Notes: generated by a model from the sequence alone, not told the origin. 64,000 nucleotides of DNA from Ipomoea triloba (GCF_003576645.1 NC_044917.1:4061404-4125403); one strand, 5' to 3'; counted from the first letter of the stretch, positions 12,649 through 24,292 are shown. A program made the numbers and translations.

Positions 12649-12795
12649 GTGTTGTGGTGGTGGTGGTAGGGTGGTGGAGTGATGTTAGTGATAATAATAA
12701 TTCGCAAACTTAAAAGATGAAAAAGAAGATAGATATGGAAAAAAAAAACCATCTTTAAATTTATAATCGGACAAAAATCAAGAAAAAAAACATTA
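12420..12795 (+). mobile_element. (TAA)n/(GGT)n-core MITE-like element, member 2
   Basis: An arm with AAGTGACTTATTTTTCAAAA near 12447, then about 17 TAA units (12595-12648), then a GGT run (12656-12675), then an arm with AAAGATGAAAAAGAAGATAG. The order and arms match the element at 18733-19402. No TSD could be fixed, and the right end is interrupted near 12800. Confidence 0.55.
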
Positions 12796-13322
12796 ATATG
12801 ATTGCTTTTAGGATCAATTACTTTATTTTTTGTTTTTTGTTTTGTTTTGTTTTTTTTTTTTTTTTTTTTTGCATTTTTAAAACATTTATTTTCATTATAG
12901 AGTCATACATAACCATACATCAACTTTCACCAAAATCCATTATCATCATCAAGTATTTGATTTTCATTTTGATTACCACTCTCATGTGCCAACATAAATG
13001 TGTATATGTGATTAATTCTCGGTAGTGAAATACGCTTGAGTATTATTATTATTTTTTTAAAATAATGTGTTGGGCTTGACAAATAGCAATGAGTCTACAA
13101 ATTTTGGGTTGAATTATGATCAGGGTGCCTGATACAATTTTGTCAAGCATATACATTCTGATTTCTGAATATTGTGTTGGGAACCTCATGGGCTTTGTTT
13201 ACAGATGGGTATAGGCAAACCCGTTTGAAAAATGTGAAGCCCATCTGGAAAGGAGAATTTCTCTAGCAGTAGCAAATGAAATTGGAAGTTTAACCAAACC
13301 AGTTACTAAGCGAACTATGGTA

Positions 13323-13369
13323 AACTTTGAGGATTATTTATTTTTTTTTTTTTGAAAACTTGAGGATTA
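13323..13369 (-). mobile_element. Poly(T)/tail-only insertion with direct repeats
   Basis: AACTTTGAGGATTA (13323-13336) is repeated as AACTTGAGGATTA (about 13357-13369), one base shorter, flanking only a T-run followed by GAA. On the minus strand the insert is TTC plus poly(A), like the other tail-only insertions here. Confidence 0.5.
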
Positions 13370-13400
13370 ATTTTGGTGTGTGCTCTATAAATTTTGTAAA

Positions 13401-13655
13401 TAAAAATAAAAATCAAACTTTAAATATGATTTAATTCGAATTTAAATTAATCTTACGATAATATAATTGGCTTTTGTAAATGTACTTTTGTAAAATTAAT
13501 ATAATTGGCTTTTGTAAAATTAAATTAATATAATTGGCTTTTGTAAAATCAAACTTACGATAAAAATAAAAATAAAAATCAAACTTTAAATATGATTTAA
13601 TTCGAATTTAAATTAATCTGACGATAATATAATTGGCTTTTGTAAATGTACTTTT
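13401..13655. repeat. 89-bp direct repeat pair
   Basis: 13401-13489 recurs at 13567-13655 (offset 166) with one apparent mismatch. Between them are two more short copies of the ATAATTGGCTTTTGTAAA motif. No coding content. Confidence 0.8.
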
Positions 13656-13680
13656 TAACATGCATTTTTAAGATAAGTTT

Positions 13681-14083
13681 TGACACATCAACTCTTAGTC
13701 TAACATGAAGCAAGATGCAGTCAAATAGTAACGGTTAGGATAAGAATAGAGAGCAGAGCACGAGGCGGTTGTACTAAGCGCAAAGCTAATGCACTTATTA
13801 TTAGAGTATCGCCGCATCATTAAGGAGCAACAGTTATGGAGGCCAACATATATATATTTATGAAGGAGAGTGTCACAATTATTAGCAAGCAGTTGTACTC
13901 ATTATTGCAACCGTTATACTTAGTAGCCATTGTCCGGTATAAAAGCTAAGCGTTGTGACAAACTGACAATAGGAGATCAAACACACTCAAACTTATATTC
14001 AGATTGAAGTATTAGTACTTATTGTCTACTTCTCTTTGTTCATTGTACTGATAATAATTATCACGATAACATTCTTACCATCA
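13681..14083 (+). mobile_element. Solo LTR of an LTR retrotransposon
   Basis: A 403-bp segment begins TGACACATCA and ends TTACCATCA, giving the inverted TGA...TCA termini of an LTR. It is flanked by a 5-bp duplication AGTTT (13676-13680 and 14084-14088). Inside is a TATA-like GGTATAAAAGC near 13936, followed by a plausible R/U5 region. No second LTR, gag or pol sequence is nearby, so it is read as a solo LTR from recombination between two LTRs. The superfamily cannot be assigned. Confidence 0.65.
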
Positions 14084-14088
14084 AGTTT

Positions 14089-15185
14089 TAAATTTTACTG
14101 ACATAATTTTGACCACATCCGAATAATAATCTTACATAAGAGTAGAGATATACCAAAAAACAAAAACAAAAACGAGGAAGATGTGATCACTGCACGCATG
14201 CAGTTATTGAATAATCTTATTCAAACGCAGAAGCTAGCTTAGCTAGCTCTGATCTCCCGACATTTCTCGTCTACGTCTGCGGCTCTCGGTTTTGAGGGTC
14301 AAGCAATGACTTGCTGACAATAATAATCCCCCCTTCAAGAAAATTAATCACACGCAAATATATATAACTTTCTCTTTAATTTGACTATAATACATGGGCA
14401 CAAGACCCCTTACTCACTGCATAATTAAAGTAATTTATTTGTCCATTATAGAGAGAACCAAAGAATTCAACCAAGTCTGCTGCTTTTACCCTTTATTAGT
14501 TACGAAGATTTACAAGTTTCCCTTCAAATATAATGGGTTATGGGCAGATAATACATTTTACTTTGTCATCATATCACCTGTGATTCATTGTTTTACTTTA
14601 GAAAAAAAAACCCTCTGATCTGCAATTTAGTGTGGCTAATTTGGCGTTGTCTGTGAACGAAATTGCAGCCCCCCGCGTTGCTTGACCGTACGTGTGAACT
14701 TGCCGTTCCGTGTTACTATACGATGTTGCCGTTGGTCCATGTTTTTGTCAATTAAAGCTCGCTGGGTCAAGTAGCATAAACACGGAATTCATCAATCATC
14801 AATTGCCAACCAGTCTCGAAGTTATTGTAGCTGTGACCATAAATATAATATAAACATAAACGTGCAGTCCAACTATCAGTTTAGATTTTAGTTGGATGGA
14901 ACACATGATTCAATTTGGTATCAGAGCCATGCAAAAAAGGTCACGGGTTTGAATTCCACACGTGAGGGGCCAGCCTTTTAGTTGGATGGAGCACATGATT
15001 CAATTGTAGCCACTAGCCAGGGACAACTGGATAGAACCAACAATTAGGTTTTGTTTAATTACTTGTGTCGGAAGCAATCAAAATTCCAATCCCACCTTTT
15101 TTGTCTTTCCATTTGTTTGATATGTTCATTTTGTCAGTGAGCCCGCTTTTCTAATTTTACAATCATACTAATTAACATTTTTGTC
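14089..15185. other. Spacer with dispersed-repeat fragments
   Basis: Around 14878-15005 are two partial copies of a TTTTAGTTGGATGGARCACATGATTCAA motif, the first followed by TTTGGTATCAGAGCC. It is related in reverse complement to 4927-4990 and more distantly to the tail of the repeat at 44402-44530. The rest is unremarkable, with no gene. Confidence 0.45.
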
Positions 15186-15186
15186 T

Positions 15187-15245
15187 CTTTTTTTTTTTTT
15201 TTTTGAACACTACAGACTCTATTACAATACAAATACTAGACATTT
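15187..15245 (-). mobile_element. SINE 3'-end fragment
   Basis: A T-run followed by GAACACTACAGACTCTATTACAATACAAATAC. In reverse complement this is the SINE 3' end (TTGTAAT..AGTC..GT..TC plus poly(A)). It is 5'-truncated. Confidence 0.5.
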
Positions 15246-15566
15246 GTTTACTTCGCACAAAGAAACCCAAACTTTACTCCTATGACAAATTATTGAGCTT
15301 TCCATATACAAGCATACCGAATATTGTACTTTAATAATATTGTTATTTCTAGTTTTCCATATTAAATTAACCAAAATGGAGCATGATCATTGTATTTAGC
15401 AACATACCTGCTATCAAATACTAATGAATCGAATTAGATATATAGTGTTATGTTATGAGAAAAAGTTTAAAGGAAATATGTAGCATTACTCTTAAAAATG
15501 ATAGTGCCCTAAAGGCGGCTAAAGTAAGAGACGAAAAATAATATATATTAACCCATCTAAAAATAT

Positions 15567-15730
15567 ATTTTTTTTGAGTTCTACTGACTCGGTTACAATG
15601 TAGTATCTGTTCATAGCTACTTTCTCAACCTACTGAAGCACAAGAGTCAACAGATGCCTCCACTGAGACTCGAACCCACTCCCTTCCACATGGGAGTGTA
15701 CGTATTGTCCAATTGATTAGAAAGAGTTTT
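15567..15730 (-). mobile_element. tRNA-derived SINE
   Basis: On the minus strand: a box A-like TCTAATCAATTGGACAA, a box B-like GGGTTCGAGTCTC, the body segment GTTGACTCTTGTGCTTCAGTAGG, then GAGTCAGTAGAACTC and a poly(A) tail (15567-15575 as T). The same order occurs in the plus-strand copy at 18517-18675. Confidence 0.75.
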
Positions 15731-17460
15731 TTCTAGTAGGATATTTATTTTTCTTTTGATCACTTTAAAAAAAGTTGATAAACTCCTTGGATAGGTACGA
15801 TAATACAGAAAATAAACTATGAAATGCTGAAAAAAGATGCATCAACTTGAGTGTAGGGAGGCATGCACGTTGGTGCCTCATTTAGAATATGAAAATAATA
15901 ATAATAATATTTACAAATTAATAAATTGTGTTTTATTCCTTCTTCAATTTTCCACCTTCCATTTTGTGCCCTAACTGTGCTACTGCCTCTTACAGATTTT
16001 TTATTTTGTTTATTTTAACTATTTTTAAATTTAATCATGGGGCCATGCGTGCCATATTTTCAACCCTTTCGCTTATATTAATCTACGCAACGCGTTTCCA
16101 CTTTCGCCATCATAATTTCAGTCTATTATTATTATTATTATTAAATGTTCATCTCTTTTGATTAATATCTAAATTTTAAAATCAAACGCTTATTATTATG
16201 TCAAAAGTTATAGCTAGTAGCTAGTGAATGCGTAACTTTAATTTTTTTTTTATTTATATTTGAGTACGAAATAGGAATTGAATCAGGCGACGTTTTGATG
16301 TCAGGATATTAGGTCAGCCCAGTCCTCCAAATCGCCGTCCAACAATCCCCTCCCAACACTTGCCAACCTCAAGATCATGGGCTTATTATCGCTGCACAAA
16401 AAGTTATATCTAGTACAATAGTAAATGTATAATTTTATTTCTTTATACTCACAAAATAGTCATCGCCACATTTCAATGGCACAATATTAGACTCGACTCT
16501 CTAAATTGCAGTCTAACACTCAATCTTCTTTTGTATTATAATTTGCACTTCAAAAGTTAATTAGAATATTACTAGATTGTAATTTTACGTTCTACCTAAA
16601 TTGTCCAACCGAATCACATAATGCAACCACACCACTACCACCTAAATAAATAAATAAAAACTATTGCTGAAAGGGTAGAATATGGTAAATTTTTCTTGAA
16701 AATTTTTCATTTTAAATCTTGAGTTATAAACTATATATATATAGTAAATTTAATTCCTCTTCTCCATGGTGCAAGAGATTGATCGGGGAGGATTTGGTAA
16801 TATCAGTCAAGCATATTTACCATGAATAGAATGAGGTAGTTGATGAGCTAGCGAAATTTTAGCAACGTATAGTACTCTAGCAGTGACTGGGTCAATTGGT
16901 GTGAGGTTCCTCCAAATATCTACCAAGCTGTCGAGAACGATAAGACAAGAATTCCCCAAACGAGGAGGATTATATATATTCCCTTCTGGCTTCATTAAGC
17001 CAGTTGTTCGAGTTTCTTTCATCGCTTGACGAAAAAAATTCCTCATATCTAAGGATATGATTGCAAAATTGGTTTCATATTTTTTTTAACTTAGCTTTGT
17101 GCAGTTTTAGCCCCTTGCCTTAACAATTTTATTCAAATTTGGTTTTCTAATATATGTACATAAACTTTAATATTGAGGGTACGTACGTATTATGTTATAA
17201 TCATATATTTAATAAAAATAAAAATATTTTTTTAGTCTTTGGGTCTACACAACTTTGACACAGTTGAACATTACATTTGCAACTTGTGACCAAACCAGGA
17301 CCAAAATTTAGAGGCTAAAATTGCACTTCTTATATATATTATCTCTTCATTTTGTAGATATTTGTTTAGAATATAATTAAAATGCAAAAACTCTTATAAC
17401 CTCTTGTTTGAGCTGAAAAGGTTGAACATGATATATTAGACTGATGCTTTGTCGCCATTA
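15731..17460. other. Spacer, no gene called
   Basis: AT-rich. Around 16760-16870 (plus) the translation contains a fragment like NEVVDELAK, reminiscent of the C-terminal end of a LINE RNase H domain but interrupted by stops; if real it is a decayed relic. The 79-codon minus open frame at 16807-17046 is not recognised. Confidence 0.35.
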
Positions 17461-17471
17461 TTATATGTAGG

Positions 17472-18079
17472 TAGGGGTGGAAATAGGCTAGGCCGAGCCG
17501 GGCTTTAGAAAATTAGGCCTGGGCCTGCTATGGAAATCTAAAGCCTGGACCTGGGCCTGAGCCTATATGTAGGCTTTTTTTTAGGCTCAAGCCTGAGCCT
17601 ACAGTTGGCCTGGCCTGGCCTGAAGCCTTTTTAAAAGCCTATTTAACATATAGGCCTTTAAAAAGGCTTCAAAATAGATCCTAAATAGGCTTTGAGCCTA
17701 TTTAAATATGCCTTGAACTTATTTAAGGCCTACATTTTAAAGCCTTTTAAAGTATATCTGTAAAAAATATATTAAAATGTATATAAATATTATACATTTA
17801 TATAAATACTAAAATGTATATATATAAAAATATATTAGATATAAAATGTAATATATAATAATTAAATATTAAATATAAATATTATAATATATATATAAAT
17901 AGGCTAGGCCTGCGGGCTTGTAGGCTAGGCTTTTAAATATAGGCCTAGGCCTATTTAACTAAATAGGCTTCTAATTAGGCCTAGGCTTGGCCTTTTTATT
18001 AAATTGGCTAGGCTAGGTTAGGCCCTAAGTAGGCCAGGCCGTAGGCCCTATAAAGGGGCCTGGCCTATTCCCACCCCTA
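17472..18079. mobile_element. hAT-type MITE with TAGGGGTG termini
   Basis: A 608-bp element starting TAGGGGTGGAAATAGGC and ending GCCTATTCCCACCCCTA, flanked by the exact 8-bp duplication TATGTAGG (17464-17471 and 18080-18087). The interior is dense in AGGCCTAGGC-type palindromic words around an AT-rich centre, with no open frame of note. The TSD length and TAGGGGTG ends are classical for hAT elements. Confidence 0.9.
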
Positions 18080-18516
18080 TATGTAGGCATCTAGCACCAC
18101 AAACCTAACTTCATGCCAGAAGTCTAAATTAAAAGTCCATTTTTCATTTACTAATTAGTCAATTTAAAAAACAAAAACAAAAACTTAAGTGTTACTCCAA
18201 TTCAAACTAGTAATTAAGAGAAGGTTTTGCAATCGCCACTGTTTTCTTTGGTTGACGTAGAGTCAAGAAATAATTTATTTTGTTCATATGTCTATTTTGT
18301 TTAATTGGTTTCTTGGAATAAGGTAAGGTTACGAGGTAAAGAGAATGATGCCAATATTATAAGATTTCCCAATCTGTGCATGCCTTTGCCTTCCCACCCC
18401 GGCGCTCACGCAAAGACAACTCAAGTAAACCCCAATGTTTCCTACGATAGTATAATTGCAAAATACTTCATTGTGAACGTACGTACAATTAAATTCGAGC
18501 AAATCGGCCAAAGACA

Positions 18517-18675
18517 TTGTGGTCTAGTGGCACCCGGTTTACACTCTCCCATGGAAGGGGGAGGGAGTGGGTTCTCGCCTCAGTGGAGGTGACTGTTGAC
18601 TCTTTGTGCTTCAATAGGTTGAGAAAGTATCAATAAAACATTGTAACAGAGTCATTAGTACTCAAAAAAAAAAAA
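18517..18675 (+). mobile_element. tRNA-derived SINE, best-preserved copy
   Basis: Box A-like GTGGTCTAGTGGCACCCGG at the head, box B-like GGGTTCTCGCCTC near 18570, body GTTGACTCTTTGTGCTTC, then AACAGAGTCATTAGTACTC and poly(A). It is about 160 bp, transcribed by RNA polymerase III when active (family knowledge). No clean TSD was found, so it is fairly old. Confidence 0.8.
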
Positions 18676-18732
18676 TTAGAGCAATATTGCATTGCCACAT
18701 TTAAGGTTCATTTTGAAACCTTAAAAAAATTG

Positions 18733-18908
18733 GAAAATTATTTTTTTTAAATGACTCATTTTTTATAAAATATTTTAATTTTCTAGTGTTTAGTTGAATG
18801 TAAGAAAATTATCTTTTTTGTTTGGCTAAAAGTTTAGAAATTACATTTGTTCGAGTTGTTTGGTTCTTTTTTTTTTTTTTTGAAAATTAATATATTATTT
18901 GTTGTTGT

Positions 18909-18951
<43 letters not shown>

Positions 18952-19402
18952 GTAATAATAATATTAATAATAATAATAATAAGTGGTTTTGTCTGTGGTG
19001 GAGTGGTGTCGGTGGTGGTGTGTGGCGGTGATGTGGTACGTGTTGGTGGTGATGTGGTGTAGCGTATGTGTTGGTGGTGATGTTGGTGTTGGTGGTGGTA
19101 GTGATGCGGTGGCGGTGATAATGATGTTGGTGGTGGTAGTGTTAGTGGTGGTGGTGGTAATAATAATCCAGAAATTAGCATGAACAGAGATGAAAGAGAC
19201 GATAAAAGATAGGAAAATAAAGAATTGAAAAATATTTTCGGACTAAAAATCTAAGAAGACATTTTTTTATCAAATTGAATTTTTATTCCGTTGACCAAAA
19301 TGAATATATATTTTTAACTAGCTCTATTTTCTTTTAGTACCCAAACACGGAAAAATCTGAAAAATGACTTACAGAAATCATTTTCCAGATTTCCAAACGG
19401 AC
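18733..19402 (+). mobile_element. (TAA)n/(GGT)n-core MITE-like element, member 3
   Basis: The arms are imperfect inverted repeats: GGAAAATTATTT...AAATGACTCATTTTT on the left and, on the opposite strand at the right, GGAAAATGATTTCTGTAAGTC. The core is a (TAA)n tract (about 18911-18980) followed by GGT/GAT-rich sequence to about 19160. Open frames inside are low-complexity shadows. Confidence 0.6.
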
Positions 19403-21098
19403 GATTAGTCTTACTCTTTGTCTCTTTTAGTTTTGTTTCATCATTACATTTTTATTTTCATTTGCTTATCACAATGAGTAATTCATTAAAATTTATATTG
19501 TTATACTAGCTATTTAATAAAGAATACTAACATGTAATTTTATCATTCAATTAAAAAGATTTACTAGAGAGAGATAGAGAAATTAGATGTTAGAAATTGG
19601 GATAAGAGGTTTAAATGATGAGATTACATGGCTTGGTCGTCCTCGATTAAAATTCAAAACTAATTATAACAAATAATAAATAAAATTTAATGATATAATA
19701 ATAAAACTCATACAGTTAAACGAGTAAGACTTACAATGTTATAATGGTCCATAATTGAAAGTGGAATTTGCTCGTAAAATTATGTGGTTCAACATCGTCT
19801 AAATGACTAGCTAGAAGTTTCAATTATTGCCCGCATAAATAGTTTAATTAGTCACATAGATGAAGTTCAGGAGAAAATACCAAAGATCGAGTCTTAAACT
19901 TTGTCGAACCCTTGCTTTAAATGTAATATTACAGGTACATTTTTGTACACGACTTCACGCATGTATACAATGACAAATTGCATCATTTAATTAATTCTTG
20001 GTGCAATTTTTTAATTTACAACTACACTATAGCACGCCTGACGCCTGTTAGTAACGCAAAGGTAGTGGGTTTTCTTTACTCCCTTGCCCCACGTAAGAAT
20101 TTTAACATAGTTTTCATTCTTTATACAAGATTTTCCTTCTTTTAGGTAATTAGGTAACGAAATAAACTAGCAACCACTAATTAAAAGTTCACGTTGGTTA
20201 ACTTCATTTTTGTATAATAGTCTACAAATTATACAAAAAAAGAAAAAATCAAACTAAAATCATGTACAACGAGTTCAACCTAGATGATATTAACAAGAAT
20301 CAAACGCATGGCATTGTCAAGCACCTTGTACTCAGCCACTCAATTGACACTTTTAATCCATGGCTCTCCTTATAGTTTTTTTTTTTTTTAAAAAAAAAAA
20401 TCATCTTTTGGTTAAAACCAAGAACGGACTCAGAATTTTCTTTAAGGAGGCAAAAGTTCAAATTAATTAAAAAATGTTCATAATATGGTTCAAATACAAA
20501 ATACATTATAAATTACAATACAATAATTATAACGAACTAGGTATAACTTGGAGTGAAGCAAAAAATATACTTAATAAAAACAACCCTAAAACTTATGATA
20601 TGAAATTATAAAGGCGCGCTATCCAACTAAGCTACTCAAACACTTTATAATTTGTGTATGTATATTTTTTTATTTTTATGTGTGTGTATAGAGTATATAC
20701 ACACACAAAATATGAGGGAGGGCAACTGCCTCATAGCCCCCTCTAGAGTCTAGACGATCGTCCCTCGATTAAAACAAACTTTATAACAATTTGAATGAAG
20801 AATTGTTGTCAGTGTATATCTGTATAAGGATGGCATTATGTATATTCAATTCTCGATGGAGGTAGAAAGTCAAGTCTGGTGGTTAGTATATATGCAGAAA
20901 AATAAGCATGCATTTATTGATGATAAGATTACGTATTATTTCAGCTACCATTTATATTTTCAAATAGTAAACTTCCAAACCAATTGCATGCAGACCAAAA
21001 CGATAATGAAAGGCGCACGACGTAAATCCGAAAGACCCAAGACTAATCTGAAACTGCCTCAGAATTTCTCAATACCAATCTCTTTCAATAAATATAAA
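19403..21098. other. Spacer, no gene called
   Basis: AT-rich spacer. At 20608-20640 the minus strand carries a tRNA box A-like GTAGCTTAGTTGGATAG without a matching cloverleaf, probably a SINE relic. The open frame at 20838-21110 is not recognised. Confidence 0.4.
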
Positions 21099-21292
21099 CA
21101 AATAAACTGAGTTAATACCCAATTTAGTTATCAATTATAGTAGATTTTCTTGATTCAGTTCTAAACGACTTTTTTTGCTTAATTGGATTATCGACTTCAA
21201 TGGTTTTACGTACCCAATTGAGTCCTCGGCTGTTAGAATCAAAGACTACATCGAGAGAATTCACTATAATCCATGACTAAATTGGGTAAAAC

Positions 21293-21447
21293 CATGGTTG
21301 CAGTAGGCGCTAGGCGCTAGTCGGGCGATAGACTAGCGCCTAGCGCCTAAGCGGTCTAGGCGGCGCCTAGGCGGTACCTAGGCGGTTCTAGGCGGCGACC
21401 TATAAAAACAAAAAATTAACTCATGTGTGTGGGTGTATGTCCTATAT

Positions 21448-21521
<74 letters not shown>

Positions 21522-21749
21522 TACTTCTCTTACTTATATAAATAAATAAATTTAAATATATATAAATATAATAATAAAATTAACAATGCCGACTCGCTCG
21601 AGTTAACTCGGCTAACTCTGTCGAGTTGGGCGAGTTAACTCGGCCAAATTCGGCCTAGTCGACCGAGTTAGGCGCTAGGCGGACGCCTAGGGAGCAATTC
21701 GCCACGGTCTAGGAGCGCCTAGCGCCTAGGCGGGGATTTTGCAACAGTG
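21293..21749. mobile_element. hAT-type MITE nested in the foldback element
   Basis: A 457-bp element with ends CATGGTTGCAG and TTGCAACAGTG and the 8-bp duplication GGTAAAAC (21285-21292, 21750-21757). Sub-terminal arms are rich in CGCCTAGGCG words; the centre holds a long (TA)n run (about 21446-21519) and CGAGTTAACTCGG palindromes. No transposase. Confidence 0.85.
21446..21519. repeat. (TA)n microsatellite
   Basis: An almost uninterrupted TA dinucleotide tract of about 74 bases inside the nested hAT MITE. Confidence 0.9.
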
Positions 21750-22020
21750 GGTAAAACCACTATAGTTGAAGACGACGACTTTGGGTAAAATTACTATAGT
21801 TGAGGACTAGATTGGATATTAATAGAGGTTAAATTACCAAGTTATCTTAACAGATGACTCAATTGAATAAAACCATCAAAGTCGATGACCTAATTAAGCA
21901 CAAAAAAGTCGTTTAGGACTAAATCGAGAAAAAACATTATAGGCAAGGACTAAATTCGGTATTATCTCACAAATAAACAAACAAATAAATAGTTAAAAAA
22001 AATGCGTGTTTATACATACG

Positions 22021-22082
22021 TGTTGTGTTGTGTTGTGTTGTGTTGTGTGTGTGTGTGTGTGTCTGTGGGGGTGGGGGGGGGG
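22021..22082. repeat. (TGTGT)n/(GT)n and G-run microsatellite
   Basis: Pentamer TGTGT repeats pass into GT repeats, then a G-rich run ending at 22082. Likely length-variable. Confidence 0.85.
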
Positions 22083-22652
22083 CTTAGGATCTCATGAGAA
22101 TTGATTAATTGAACACACCCCCAGAGAAAACTAAAAACTAAAAATCGGACGAATCAGATCATATTAAAAAAATGCGGTGACATTTTTGTAATTATCATCA
22201 ACTCCACTTTGCAAATTTGAACACTTACATATGCAATACGTAACAACTAAATATATATATATGCAAAGTTGGATAAATTTTTAAAAATCAATAAAAAATA
22301 AATAAATTTTAAATATAAGTCTAAATACTAAATCCTAAGTAGTAAAAAATGAACCATTAAAAAAATAAAATAAAATAACAATCATAAACTCTAAAATTGA
22401 AACCCCAAGTGTAATGCACTTTTGAATTTTTATATATGCATTTAAAAAAAATACATATATGTAAAAAAAAAAAAAGGTTTTTCTTTGTTATAAATTTTAC
22501 ATAATAAATCTAAATCCACTTTCATATATTTTAGTAATGTGTACCACTAGCACTTGGGTATTCATCTTTTGCTTCATAAGTTTGTGAAAAAATAAAAAAT
22601 AAAAAATAAAAAACAAAAATCACGCCATGTAATACCATATATTAACTTATTC

Positions 22653-23230
22653 GTCAAAGTATCTATGAGATTCATGTACTATAGTGTTTTATTCAATTTA
22701 TTAGTCTTAGTATTTTTAATTTATTTTATTCAATTTAGTCTATGTACTTTAAAAAGTTGTACAATATAATTAAGGACAATAGTTAACGATGTTAATATTA
22801 TTGTTAATTTAGCTTATGTGGCAGTGTGGAATTGACATCGTCGCTACCACATCATAATATTTATATTCCAACTCATATATTACTTTATAAATATTTAAAA
22901 TTAATTATTTTTACTACCAATATATTACATTATTATGTCTGAAATAAATAATTAATTTGATATATTAATATAATATATTGGTGGTAAAAATAATTAATTT
23001 TAAATATTTATAAAATAATATATGAGTTGGAATATAAATATCATGATGTTGTGACAGTGACGATGTCAGCGTTATGTAAACTAAGTTAACGGCGGTAATA
23101 TTAACACTTTTAACTACTATCCTTAATTGCACACCTTTTTAAAGTATAAGAACTAAATTAAACAAAGTAAAAGTACAATAACTCAATTGAATAAAACATT
23201 ATAGTAAAAGGACATTATAAGTACTTTGAC
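22653..23230. mobile_element. Long foldback element
   Basis: GTCAAAGTA at the left and TACTTTGAC at the right begin inverted arms running the full length: ATAGTGTTTTATTCAATT pairs with the complement of AATTGAATAAAACATTAT, and an inner arm CCAACTCATATATTACTTTA pairs with the segment near 23020. It resembles the foldback elements at 21108 and 41889, but no TSD is visible, so it is older. Confidence 0.65.
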
Positions 23231-23828
23231 CGTCCTAAAACACATGTTACGGAATATTTTGTTATAATATTTGATACTACAATTAGTAAAAGGAGTAATA
23301 TTTTTAAATTATTTAAGAAATACAATACACTTGGCAATTTATAATAACCATACACTATATGTAACTTACTTAAAAAACAAATTTAGTATTCCGGCCTCTC
23401 AAAATTTATATGACTTATTAATTAATTATTCATCTATCAAATCAACCTTTTGTTATTTATTTTCTTAAAAAAAAAATTATCATTTTAAAAATAAACTTTA
23501 TATTTTCAACAAAAATTAACATATTTTTTTTAAAAAAATATAAATTTTATTAATTAATACTTACTAAATTAAATATTATAAAAACTTAAACCATACATTA
23601 TTTCAAATATACATGTCACATCGGTAGACCTGCGCACGAAGCTTCCTACACATTATGGTGTAACTTTCAAAAGAAGACTCTATTTAGACTTTTTTTTTAA
23701 TTTGATTTTTAAAAAAAATTATTGCACTTTATTTTTTTCATTTAGAATTATCTTTCCGGTTTGAAAGTGACGTTTTTATTAAAACTCGTTGAAATTTAAA
23801 GAAAAAAATAAAGTAATTATTTTATCAT

Positions 23829-24283
23829 GGCACAAACTTGTGTGAGACCGTCTCATCATGAGACGGGTCGGGTCGGTTCGGGTCAATGTGCAAATGTAAC
23901 ACTTATATGCACAAATGTCATACTTATATGCTCAAATGTAATACTAACCAGGAATAAAATTTTTGTTACTTATAAGGGTAAATGTAATACTTTTAAGGAA
24001 AAATACAATACTTTTACATTTTGATTTAAAAGTATTACTTTTTTCTTCAAAAGTATTATATTTGCCCTTATAAGTAAAGGGCACTTGTTAACATTACTTA
24101 TTATGAAAAATGTATTACTTTTTCTCCTATAAGTAACAAAAATTGTATTCTTGATTAGTGTTATATTTGAGCATATAAGTATGACATTTGTATATATAAG
24201 TATGACATTTGCATGTGCTTTGTCCCGACCCGACCCGTCTCACGAATAAGGATCCGTGAGACAGTCTCACACAAGTGTGACCC
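23829..24283. mobile_element. Mutator-type foldback MITE, GTGTGAGACCGTCTCAC family, member 2
   Basis: A 455-bp element with the 9-bp duplication TTTTATCAT (23820-23828, 24284-24292). Termini read GGCACAAACTTGTGTGAGAC and, inverted, GGGTCACACTTGTGTGAGAC. It is clearly the same family as 1792-2221, with the same internal inverted arms and GACGGGTCGGGTC sub-terminal box. No coding content. Confidence 0.88.
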
Positions 24284-24292
24284 TTTTATCAT

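Larger units (their letters stand above)
21108..21969. mobile_element. Mutator-type foldback MITE carrying a nested hAT MITE
   Basis: Termini TGAGTTAATACC and, inverted, TGAGATAATACC, flanked by the 9-bp duplication CAAATAAAC (21099-21107 and 21970-21978). The two halves are inverted copies of each other (for example CCTAAACGACTTTTTT and its complement). The nested element at 21293-21749 and its TSD account for 465 bp, so the original element was about 397 bp. No coding content. Confidence 0.85.

Noticed and set aside
14915..14932. TGGTATCAGAGCC, the classical initiator-methionine tRNA primer-binding site of LTR retrotransposons
   Set aside because: No LTR end precedes it directly, and the surrounding words recur (14990, 4927 region) as a dispersed repeat, so it is not evidence of an intact LTR element. 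The solo LTR at 13681-14083 is more than 800 bp away.
16760..17046. LINE RNase H-like fragment or small minus-strand gene
   Set aside because: Similarity is limited to a few residues and is broken by stops; noted only as a possible relic.
18834..19183. Open frames rich in Pro/Thr/His or Ile/Val
   Set aside because: Again translations of TAA and GGT arrays on both strands.
20600..20640. Minus-strand tRNA-like word GTAGCTTAGTTGGATAG
   Set aside because: Only the box A/D-arm part is present; a full tRNA cloverleaf is missing, so a SINE relic is more likely.
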